The notes under the pieces: generated by a model
What the model was told of the DNA's origin: nothing
Database searches by the model: none
The model's input: only the letters and a program-made list of their open reading frames with translations
Shown: in pieces, positions 1 through 5,411 of the stretch
Layout of the letters: each line of letters opens with the position of its first letter
How positions within the stretch are numbered: position 1 is the first letter of the stretch
Made by a program: the position numbers and the translations under genes
Assembly (NCBI GenBank): GCA_903916205.1
Contig: CAIWVX010000470.1
Location: forward strand, 1-5,411
DNA length: 5,411 nt
From: an uncultured beta proteobacterium
GTDB taxonomy: Bacteria > Pseudomonadota > Gammaproteobacteria > Burkholderiales > Rhodocyclaceae
Direction of reading: 5' to 3'

Positions 1-2302
1 AACCCCACAGATCCGCATCGACGCCCCAGTCCTGCTTGAGCAAATCAGCCGCCGCGATTACTTCGCGGAAAATCGTGCCGGAACCCAGCAGTTGAACGCG
101 CGGTGCCGGTTTCTTACCGTCTGAAACCGCCCCTTTACGCAACAAATACATGCCCTTGATGATGTCGGCTTCGGCGTCTTTGGGCATGTCAGGATGCACG
201 TAGTTTTCGTTCATCACCGTCAGGTAATAATAAATATCTTCCTGCTCTTGGAACATGCGACGCATACCGTCATGCATGATCACCGCAATCTCGAACGAGA
301 AGGTTGGGTCGTAGCTGATGCAGTTGGGCATTAAGCCGGAAAGAATCAGCGAATGACCATCCTGATGCTGCAAACCTTCGCCATTCAAGGTGGTGCGCCC
401 TGCCGTGCCACCAATCAGGAAGCCCCGCGCACGCTGGTCGCCCGCCGCCCAGCACAAATCCATCGTGCGTTGCAGGCCGAACATCGAATAACAGATGTAG
501 AACGGAATCATCTGCACCCCATGCGCCGAGTAGGCGGTCGCCGCCGCAATCCAATCGCACATCGCGCCGGCTTCGTTGATTCCTTCTTGGAGCACCTGAC
601 CGTTTTTCGATTCTTTGTAGAACATCAGTTGGTCGTGATCTTCAGGCAGGTATTTTTGGCCTTGCTGGTTCCAAATACCAATCTGGCGGAAAAGACCTTC
701 CATACCAAAGGTGCGCGATTCGTCAGGCACAATCGGCACAACATGACGACCGATAACTTTGTCCTTGAGCAGAATGTTGAGCAACCGCACGATGGACATC
801 GTCGTCGAGACTTCACGGTCTTCACCCGAGCCTTTGAGCAAGGCGTCGAAGGCCGCCAGCGGAGGGGTCACCAGCGCTTCGGCCTTGCCTTTGCGCCGTG
901 TCAGAAAACCGCCCAGAGCCTCGCGCCGTTCGCGCATGTAGTTCTGTTCAATCGAGCCTTCTGCAAATTTGAGAAAGGGCAGTTCGTCGATTTTGTCATC
1001 CGGCACCGGGAGATGGAAGCGGTCGCGGAAATTCTTGATGGCCTCATGGTCGAGCTTTTTCTGCTGATGCGAGATATTCATTGCCTCGCCGGAAGCCCCC
1101 ATGCCGTAACCCTTGATGGTCTTGGCTAGAATCAGCGTAGGTTGTCCTTTATGTTCGGTGGCTGACTTAAAGGCGCTGTAAATCTTGAAGATGTCGTGGC
1201 CGCCACGATTCAGTAGCCAGACATCAGCGTCGGTGTAATCGGCGATTAATTCTTGCAGTTCGGGCGTATTGAAAAAATGCTCACGCACATACGCCCCGTC
1301 ATTGGCTTTAAACGTCTGATATTCGCCATCGACGCATTCCATCATGCGTTTTGTCAGGATGCCTTTTTTATCACGCTCAAGCAGCACATCCCAATGACGC
1401 CCCCAAACCAGCTTGATTACATTCCACCCGGCGCCACGGAAGGTGCCTTCAAGTTCCTGAATAATCTTGCCGTTGCCGCGCACCGGGCCGTCGAGGCGTT
1501 GCAAATTACAGTTGATGACAAAAATCAGGTTATCGAGTTTCTCGCGTGCCGCCATGCCAATCGCACCGAGTGATTCGACTTCGTCAGTTTCACCGTCACC
1601 GAGAAACGCCCACACCTTGCGATCCTTGGCATCAATAAAACCACGGCTCTCCATGTAGCGCATAAAGCGCGCTTGATAAATGGCTTGAATCGGCCCCAGC
1701 CCCATCGAAACAGTCGGGAAGCGCCAGAAATCAGGCATCAGCCAAGGGTGCGGATACGAAGAAAGCCCCTTTCCGTCAACCTCTTGTCGGTAGTGATTGA
1801 GCTGCTCTTCGCTCGTCCGGCCCATCATGAAGGTACGGGCATAAATGCCTGGCACGGAGTGTCCTTGGAAGAACACCATATCGCCACCGTGTTGCTCGGT
1901 TTGGGCGCGCCAAAACCAGTTAAAGCCCACATCGTAAAGGGCGGCAGATGAGGCAAATGAAGCAATATGGCCGCCCACATTGGTGTCACGATTAGCCCGC
2001 ACAACCATCGCCATCGCGTTCCAACGGACGTAATTGCGAATCCTGATTTCGATGCTGGTATCGCCGGGATATTTGAGCTGGCGACTCACGGGAATGGTGT
2101 TGATGTATTCGGTGGTCGCGCTGTAAGGAATATCAATACCCGCTTCACGCGCCTGAGCAATCATTTGCTCGATCAAAAAATGGGCTCGCTCGATGCCTTC
2201 CTGAGCAATAACGCCAGCTAAAGCGTCTTGCCATTCACGCGTTTCTTGTGGGTCGGAATCGCTAGCCAAAAGCGCCAGCGAGTTTTCTTTTGATAGTGCC
2301 AT
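1..2302 (-). CDS. aceE: Pyruvate dehydrogenase E1 component, homodimeric type (3'-truncated by window edge)
   Basis: This encodes the cytoplasmic thiamin-diphosphate E1 subunit of the pyruvate dehydrogenase complex, which decarboxylates pyruvate and reductively acetylates the lipoyl groups of E2 (AceF). The frame is open from the ATG at 2302 to the window edge; I read it line by line and found no stop or frameshift. 767 codons are visible against about 887 in E. coli AceE, so roughly 120 C-terminal residues lie outside. The ThDP/Mg motif runs from GDGETDE (G235, D236) to INCN (N264, N266). By alignment from memory with E. coli, other active-site residues are H112 (GGHIAS), H148 (QGHS), H412 (NISHQ, mobile active-site loop), E577 (INEAGA, contacts the ThDP aminopyrimidine) and H646 (GLQHQDGHS). 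The start is supported by an AGGAG seven bases upstream and by an N-terminus of the family's usual length. It lies downstream of trpA on the same strand; aceF and lpd would be expected beyond position 1 but are not visible. Confidence 0.97.
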   Translation of the reverse strand, partial: MALSKENSLALLASDSDPQETREWQDALAGVIAQEGIERAHFLIEQMIAQAREAGIDIPYSATTEYINTIPVSRQLKYPGDTSIEIRIRNYVRWNAMAMVVRANRDTNVGGHIASFASSAALYDVGFNWFWRAQTEQHGGDMVFFQGHSVPGIYARTFMMGRTSEEQLNHYRQEVDGKGLSSYPHPWLMPDFWRFPTVSMGLGPIQAIYQARFMRYMESRGFIDAKDRKVWAFLGDGETDEVESLGAIGMAAREKLDNLIFVINCNLQRLDGPVRGNGKIIQELEGTFRGAGWNVIKLVWGRHWDVLLERDKKGILTKRMMECVDGEYQTFKANDGAYVREHFFNTPELQELIADYTDADVWLLNRGGHDIFKIYSAFKSATEHKGQPTLILAKTIKGYGMGASGEAMNISHQQKKLDHEAIKNFRDRFHLPVPDDKIDELPFLKFAEGSIEQNYMRERREALGGFLTRRKGKAEALVTPPLAAFDALLKGSGEDREVSTTMSIVRLLNILLKDKVIGRHVVPIVPDESRTFGMEGLFRQIGIWNQQGQKYLPEDHDQLMFYKESKNGQVLQEGINEAGAMCDWIAAATAYSAHGVQMIPFYICYSMFGLQRTMDLCWAAGDQRARGFLIGGTAGRTTLNGEGLQHQDGHSLILSGLMPNCISYDPTFSFEIAVIMHDGMRRMFQEQEDIYYYLTVMNENYVHPDMPKDAEADIIKGMYLLRKGAVSDGKKPAPRVQLLGSGTIFREVIAAADLLKQDWGVDADLWG

Positions 2303-2309
2303 GAATGGT

Positions 2310-2314
2310 CTCCT
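2310..2314 (-). promoter_or_regulatory. Ribosome binding site of aceE
   Basis: AGGAG on the minus strand with a 7-base spacer to the ATG at 2302. It fixes the aceE start and shows that translation initiates independently of trpA. Confidence 0.75.
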
Positions 2315-2317
2315 GTT

Positions 2318-2338
2318 CTACAACGTAGTGACTTGTCA
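2318..2338 (-). other. Two adjacent small inverted repeats in the aceE leader
   Basis: On the minus strand, TGAC-AA-GTCA (2338-2329) is followed by CTAC-GTT-GTAG (2328-2318), ending four bases before the AGGAG. These could be protein-binding half-sites or weak leader hairpins next to the ribosome binding site. I do not recognise a known operator; the PdhR-type AATTGGT/ACCAATT box is absent. Arms this short can arise by chance. Confidence 0.25.
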
Positions 2339-2367
2339 TTGCCCGAACTTGGGCGAGAGGCGCAAGG

Positions 2368-2398
2368 ATAATACCCTGCTGAAAATAAAGTCACGCAA
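2368..2398 (-). promoter_or_regulatory. Possible sigma-70 promoter for aceE
   Basis: On the minus strand, TATTAT (2373-2368) matches the -10 consensus at 5 of 6 positions. The best upstream partner is TTGCGT (2398-2393), with only 3 of 6 matches and a long 19-base spacer. Transcription would start near 2361, giving a leader of about 58 bases. The position makes sense, but the -35 is poor, so activation by a regulator or a different start is possible. pdh operons are usually regulated, but no known operator is recognisable here. Confidence 0.35.
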
Positions 2399-2417
2399 TG
2401 CCTCCATCGCGCAACGG

Positions 2418-2449
2418 AAAAAATAAAATTTGTTGTGACTCTAAATTTT
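2418..2449 (-). terminator. AT-rich hairpin plus T-run after trpA (weak terminator candidate)
   Basis: Twelve to 18 bases after the trpA stop, AAAATTT (2449-2443) and AAATTTT (2431-2425) form a perfect 7-bp stem with an 11-base loop, followed by ATTTTTT (2424-2418). The geometry resembles an intrinsic terminator, but the stem is all A-T and would be weak, so some read-through into aceE is likely if transcription reaches here. Confidence 0.3.
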
Positions 2450-2460
2450 GCAGCGTGTTC

Positions 2461-3270
2461 CTATTTCCCGACAGCCGCGTCAATCCCACCGCGCAAGGCG
2501 CTAACCAAGGCCAGCACTCTGGCACACAGCTTATCGGCTGTCGATTGCTCAATTTCTTCGATGATCCGACTCCCCACCACCACGGCATCGGCAATGCAGG
2601 CAATCTCCCCTGCCGTTGCCGCATCGCGAATACCAAATCCGACACCGACCGGCACGCCGATGGCCGCACGAATCTCCGGGAGACGCGCCGCCACCGCGCC
2701 GACATCCAGCGCCGCCGAACCGGTGACGCCTTTGATGGACACATAATAAACATAACCGCTGGCGAGCGCCGCCACCTGCGCGATACGCTCGCTCGTTGAG
2801 GTGGGGGCCAGCAGAAAGATCGGATCAAGCGCATTGGCTTTCATGGCGCGAGAAAATTCGATACTTTCTTCGGGTGGATAATCAACCACCAGCACACCAT
2901 CGACCCCCGCCTCAAAAGCGGCAGCCGCAAAGACACTCACGCCCATCGCCTCAATGGGATTGGCATAACCCATCAGTACCACCGGCGTCTCATTATTGGC
3001 AACGCGAAAAGTAGCCACCATCCCCAGCACTTGCCGCAGACTGACGCCTTGACGTAAAGCCCGCTCTGAAGCTCGCTGAATCGTTGGCCCGTCAGCCATT
3101 GGGTCAGAAAACGGCACCCCGAGTTCAATGATGTCGGCACCGGCTTCAACCAGCGTATGCATCAAGCTAACCGTCAATGCCGGATCGGGATCACCGGCGG
3201 TAATAAACGGGATCAGCGCCTTGCGCCCTTGCGCCTGAAGGCGCTCAAATGTGGCTTGAATTTTGGACAT
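2461..3270 (-). CDS. trpA: Tryptophan synthase alpha subunit
   Basis: This cytoplasmic TIM-barrel enzyme cleaves indole-3-glycerol phosphate to indole and glyceraldehyde-3-phosphate and passes indole through the tunnel to TrpB in an alpha2-beta2 complex. The protein is 269 residues (E. coli TrpA is 268) and complete. Catalytic E49 (in [11 protein letters not shown]) and D60 (in MADGPTIQ) sit at exactly the classical positions. Y175 lies in [13 protein letters not shown], and the phosphate-binding segments are VGVGFGIRD (about 208-216) and [11 protein letters not shown] (about 231-241). The ATG overlaps the trpB stop as TGATG (shared A at 3270), which implies translational coupling. Its own ribosome site is weak: GGGGA lies 10 bases upstream, inside the last trpB codons. 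The TAG stop is at 2463-2461. Confidence 0.98.
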   Translation of the reverse strand: MSKIQATFERLQAQGRKALIPFITAGDPDPALTVSLMHTLVEAGADIIELGVPFSDPMADGPTIQRASERALRQGVSLRQVLGMVATFRVANNETPVVLMGYANPIEAMGVSVFAAAAFEAGVDGVLVVDYPPEESIEFSRAMKANALDPIFLLAPTSTSERIAQVAALASGYVYYVSIKGVTGSAALDVGAVAARLPEIRAAIGVPVGVGFGIRDAATAGEIACIADAVVVGSRIIEEIEQSTADKLCARVLALVSALRGGIDAAVGK

Positions 3271-4475
3271 CAGAATGTAATCCCCGATTTTTCGGCCACG
3301 GTATGCATATCCTTATCGCCGCGACCCGATAAATTGACCAGCAATAGCTTGTCTTTCGCCAAGGTCGGCGCGAGTTGAGCGGCATAGGCCAGCGCATGGC
3401 TCGATTCGAGGGCCGGAATAATCCCTTCCAGACGACAGAGTTTATGAAAGGCGGCGAGCGCTTCGGCATCCGTGATGGTGACGTATTCAGCCCGCCCCGA
3501 ATCCTTGAGCCAGGCGTGTTCCGGGCCGACGCCGGGGTAATCGAGACCGGCTGAAATGGAGTGCGTCTCGATGATCTGGCCGTTTTCGTCCTGCAACAAA
3601 TAAGTTCGATTACCGTGCAAAACACCGGGGCATCCCGCCGTCAGCGAGGCCGCATGGCGTCCGCTTTCAAGACCGTCACCCGCCGCTTCAACGCCAATCA
3701 AGCGAACATCGTTTAGCGGGATATAGGGATGAAAAATTCCCATCGCGTTTGAACCGCCGCCGACACAGGCAATCACCGCGTCCGGCTGACGTGCGCATTG
3801 TTCCTGCATCTGCTCGATGGATTCCTTGCCGATCACCGATTGAAAATCACGCACCATCATCGGATAAGGATGCGGGCCAGCCACCGTACCGATAATGTAG
3901 AAAGTGTCAGAGATCGTCGTCACCCAGTCGCGCATGGCTTCGTTGAGCGCATCCTTGAGCGTCTTTGAACCGCTCTCAACCGGCACCACGGTGGCCCCGA
4001 GCAGCTTCATGCGGTAGACGTTGGCCGCCTGTCGCCGAATATCCTCGGAACCCATGTACACCACGCATTCCATGCCGTAACGCGCAGCCACCGTCGCCGT
4101 CGCCACGCCGTGCTGACCGGCACCGGTCTCGGCAATAACGCGCTTTTTGCCCATGCGCCGGGCCAACATGGCCTGACCGATACAGTTGTTAATCTTGTGC
4201 GCCCCGGTGTGATTGAGATCCTCGCGCTTAAGATAAATCTGCGCCCCACCCAGCAATTCCGACCAGCGTTTAGCGTGATAAAGCGGACTCGGCCGCCCCA
4301 CGTAATGCTTGAGGTCGTACTCAAATTCGGCCTGAAACAGCGGGTCGCGCTGAGCCTCGGCATAAGCCTGTTTCAGTTCTTCAAGCGCCGGGATCAGCGT
4401 TTCGGCGACAAAAATACCGCCATAGGGGCCAAAGTGACCTAGGGCGTCAGGCAAGTCGTAGCGCGGGTTAAGCAT
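3270..4475 (-). CDS. trpB: Tryptophan synthase beta subunit
   Basis: This PLP enzyme condenses indole with L-serine to give L-tryptophan, the last step of the pathway, in complex with TrpA. It has 401 residues from the chosen ATG (E. coli TrpB has 397). The Schiff-base lysine is K94 in HTGAHKINN, the catalytic glutamate is E116 in AETGAGQHG, the PLP phosphate loop is GGGSNAMG (239-246), D312 lies in [11 protein letters not shown], and the C-terminal NLSGRGDKD carries S383. The N-terminal [15 protein letters not shown] is typical of the family. An in-frame TTG at 4502 would add nine non-conserved residues and lies inside the likely -10 region; the ATG at 4475 has a perfect AAGGAG upstream and is preferred. 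The TGA stop shares its A with the trpA ATG. The nearest upstream gene, trpF, is 355 bp away, so trpBA probably forms its own unit. Confidence 0.98.
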   Translation of the reverse strand: MLNPRYDLPDALGHFGPYGGIFVAETLIPALEELKQAYAEAQRDPLFQAEFEYDLKHYVGRPSPLYHAKRWSELLGGAQIYLKREDLNHTGAHKINNCIGQAMLARRMGKKRVIAETGAGQHGVATATVAARYGMECVVYMGSEDIRRQAANVYRMKLLGATVVPVESGSKTLKDALNEAMRDWVTTISDTFYIIGTVAGPHPYPMMVRDFQSVIGKESIEQMQEQCARQPDAVIACVGGGSNAMGIFHPYIPLNDVRLIGVEAAGDGLESGRHAASLTAGCPGVLHGNRTYLLQDENGQIIETHSISAGLDYPGVGPEHAWLKDSGRAEYVTITDAEALAAFHKLCRLEGIIPALESSHALAYAAQLAPTLAKDKLLLVNLSGRGDKDMHTVAEKSGITF

Positions 4476-4480
4476 GATTT

Positions 4481-4486
4481 CTCCTT
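4481..4486 (-). promoter_or_regulatory. Ribosome binding site of trpB
   Basis: AAGGAG on the minus strand, five bases before the ATG at 4475. This strong match decides the trpB start over the in-frame TTG at 4502. Confidence 0.85.
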
Positions 4487-4502
4487 GAGGCGGATGGTGC
4501 AA

Positions 4503-4531
4503 AAAATAGCAATAGACAAACAGTCGATCAA
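4503..4531 (-). promoter_or_regulatory. Likely sigma-70 promoter for trpBA
   Basis: On the minus strand, TTGATC (4531-4526, 4 of 6 to the -35 consensus) is followed after exactly 17 bases by TATTTT (4508-4503, 4 of 6 to the -10). A TGC immediately before it provides an extended -10. Transcription would begin near 4496, leaving about 20 bases of leader that contain the AAGGAG. Spacing and position fit well. Inferred from sequence alone; hexamers of this quality also occur by chance. Confidence 0.45.
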
Positions 4532-4553
4532 CAGGCTGTTGTCGGCCTCAGGC
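4529..4553 (-). promoter_or_regulatory. Two small palindromes upstream of and overlapping the trpB -35 (operator candidate)
   Basis: GCCT-G-AGGC (4553-4545) and CAACAG-C-CTGTTG (4541-4529) are perfect odd-length palindromes on the trp-sense strand. The second shares three bases with the proposed -35. A related inverted pair, GACAACAG (4543-4536) with CTGTTTGTC (4523-4515), brackets the -35. This position would suit a repressor or activator. I cannot match it to the TrpR operator or to the TrpI sites of pseudomonads, so the regulator is unknown. Confidence 0.3.
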
Positions 4554-4643
4554 AAAGTTGGCGAAAAAACGCCGCCAGCAGGTACGGGTACGTCCACCCG
4601 AAGTTTTGCGCATCAATAAATAACCATAAAACGTAAAATTAAC

Positions 4644-4811
4644 CTAGCCGCCTGTCGGACTTGACCGAGTCGGCTGCAAAATGTGGGAAGACGGCTCATT
4701 TTTCCCCGTATTTCGGCGCGAATAGAACAACTATTCGCTTGAAATCCGTGAAAAACTGCCCTCGTCTCCCACATTTTTCGCTTCGACCCATCAAGCCCAA
4801 CAGGCGGCTAG
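4644..4811. repeat. 168-bp imperfect palindrome (foldback or MITE-like element)
   Basis: The left arm, 4644-4725 read on plus, and the right arm, 4811-4731 read on minus, are the same sequence with substitutions and small indels, joined by a 5-base loop AACAA (4726-4730). Shared blocks in order are CTAGCCGCCTGT (12 bp, perfect at both outer ends), CTTGA, GTCG, AAAATGTGGGA (11 bp), GACG, TTTTTC, ATTTC and GCGAATAG (8 bp next to the loop). By hand count about 63 of roughly 82 arm positions pair by Watson-Crick rules. The symmetry stops abruptly outside the CTAG at each end, so the unit is well delimited. It encodes nothing convincing. It begins 19 bases after the trpF stop. It could be a non-autonomous mobile repeat, a long transcript hairpin that terminates or stabilises trpF mRNA, or both. 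The structure is seen directly; the function is inferred. Confidence 0.9.
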
Positions 4812-4830
4812 CCGAAATCAATCGACCGCC

Positions 4831-5411
4831 TCAATCCGCCGCACGCACGGCGGCCATAAACGCATGAATCTTTTCCGCCGACTTAATTCCTTTAGCCGCT
4901 TCAACCCCCGACGACACATCCACCGCCGCCGGTCGCACCCGACTAATGGCCTCACCGACGTTCCCCGCCTCCAAACCGCCAGAAAGAATAATCGGCTTAT
5001 CCAAAGCGGCAGGGATCAACGACCAATCAAAAACCTTACCCCCGCCTCCGTAGCCGTCAACAAAGGCATCGAGAAGCAACGCCTGGGCCGAAGGAAATTC
5101 AGCGGCGTATTGTATCAAATCCATTCCCGGCTTAACGCGAGCGGCCTTGATATAGGGCCGCTCAAACTGCCGACAATACGCTTCGTCTTCATCGCCATGA
5201 AACTGAAGCAGGTGCAGAGGCACCGCCGCCAGCGTGGCACGCACCACGTCCGGCGCGGCATTAACAAACAGACCAACCACACTGACAAAAGGCGGAACCC
5301 AACGCGTTAATTCAGCCGCTGTGGCGAGGTCAACATAACGTGGACTCGGCGGATAAAACACCAGCCCGATGGCCTCAGCACCGGCATTAACCGCCAATTG
5401 CAAATCTTCAA
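4831..5411 (-). CDS. trpF: Phosphoribosylanthranilate isomerase (5'-truncated by window edge)
   Basis: TrpF is a small cytoplasmic TIM-barrel enzyme that converts N-(5-phosphoribosyl)anthranilate to CdRP, the third step of tryptophan synthesis. 192 full codons are visible, beginning EDLQLAVNAGAEAIG; a full protein of about 205 residues is expected. The missing start is just beyond 5411, together with the family's KICGLT motif carrying the catalytic base cysteine. The TTG at 5403 is an internal leucine codon, not the start. Family signatures present are GLVFYPPSPRYV, LLQFHGDE, LLLDAFVDGYGGGGKVFDW (whose Asp at about 5070-5068 is the expected general acid), the phosphate-binding ILSGGL, and VDVSSGVE near the C-terminus. 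The stop is TGA at 4833-4831. trpB follows 355 bp downstream, across the long palindrome, a wider gap than is usual for genes sharing one message. Confidence 0.96.
   Translation of the reverse strand, partial: EDLQLAVNAGAEAIGLVFYPPSPRYVDLATAAELTRWVPPFVSVVGLFVNAAPDVVRATLAAVPLHLLQFHGDEDEAYCRQFERPYIKAARVKPGMDLIQYAAEFPSAQALLLDAFVDGYGGGGKVFDWSLIPAALDKPIILSGGLEAGNVGEAISRVRPAAVDVSSGVEAAKGIKSAEKIHAFMAAVRAAD

Larger units (their letters stand above)
4476..4830. other. Gene-free interval between trpF and trpB
   Basis: This 355-bp stretch holds no credible coding sequence. In trp-sense order it contains 19 bases after the trpF stop, the 168-bp palindrome (4811-4644), an AT-rich stretch (about 4643-4612) without a convincing promoter, and a GC-richer part with small inverted repeats: GGCG-A6-CGCC at 4560-4573, GGGT/ACCC at 4586-4599, and a tandem 6-bp repeat GGTACG at 4581-4592. 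The likely trpB promoter and ribosome site follow. There is no Trp-codon-rich leader peptide and no sign of a classical trp attenuator. Confidence 0.7.

Noticed and set aside
353..1129. 258-codon open frame on the plus strand opposite aceE
   Set aside because: It is fully antisense to an intact, strongly conserved aceE frame and its translation shows no recognisable domain. It is a shadow of the aceE codon pattern.
4476..4502. Longer trpB starting at the in-frame TTG at 4502
   Set aside because: It adds nine residues not typical of TrpB and starts within the probable -10 element, while the ATG at 4475 has an ideal AAGGAG.
4560..4573. GGCG-AAAAAA-CGCC as an intrinsic terminator
   Set aside because: The stem is only 4 bp and on the trp-sense strand the T-run is the loop rather than the tail, so it does not fit a terminator.
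4581..4592. Tandem hexamer GGTACGGGTACG
   Set aside because: Two copies of six bases are too little to separate from chance, and no regulator site is recognised.
4548..4613. 21-codon minus-strand ORF upstream of trpB as a possible trp leader peptide
   Set aside because: It has a single tryptophan codon, no ribosome binding site, and no terminator/antiterminator pair after it, so it does not meet the criteria for an attenuator peptide.
4661..4867. 68-codon plus-strand open frame running through the palindrome
   Set aside because: The frame is made of the palindrome's two arms plus the antisense end of trpF. No protein family is recognised and no reason exists to prefer it over chance.
4864..5310. 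148-codon plus-strand open frame opposite trpF
   Set aside because: It is antisense to the conserved TrpF barrel, its product is arginine-rich and low in sense, and it resembles no family. Shadow frame.
5401..5403. TTG as the trpF start codon
   Set aside because: The frame stays open to the window edge and the preceding codons (E, D) match the usual TrpF sequence. The essential KICGLT segment must lie further upstream, so this is an internal leucine.

Overview
The window is a chromosomal core-metabolism segment from a proteobacterium with mid-50s GC (estimated by eye). All real genes lie on the minus strand and read trpF (5' end cut by the window edge), trpB, trpA, aceE (3' end cut by the window edge). 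The homodimeric, single-chain AceE type of pyruvate dehydrogenase E1 and the trpF-trpB-trpA order point to a beta- or gammaproteobacterium. The wording of AceE and TrpF looks somewhat more betaproteobacterial to me, but I cannot name a genus from sequence alone.

Layout in transcription order (right to left): trpF occupies 5411-4831. A 355-bp gene-free gap follows (4830-4476). It holds a striking 168-bp imperfect palindrome (4644-4811), then about 110 bp with small inverted repeats and a likely sigma-70 promoter (4531-4503). trpB (4475-3270) and trpA (3270-2461) overlap by one base in a TGATG junction, as expected for the two subunits of tryptophan synthase. A 158-bp gap then carries an AT-rich hairpin followed by a T-run, a possible weak promoter and a good ribosome binding site. 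aceE runs from 2302 out of the window; 767 codons are visible and about 120 C-terminal residues are missing.

TrpF isomerises phosphoribosylanthranilate, and TrpA and TrpB carry out the last two steps to tryptophan. aceE begins a different function, pyruvate decarboxylation at the entry to the TCA cycle, and probably starts a separate pdh operon. Where the betaproteobacterial arrangement familiar to me continues with accD after trpA, here aceE follows.

I see no phage, CRISPR, toxin-antitoxin, defence or secondary-metabolite genes. The only real novelty is the long foldback element between trpF and trpB. It looks like a miniature inverted-repeat element bounded by CTAG, or a long RNA hairpin separating trpF from an independently promoted trpBA unit.
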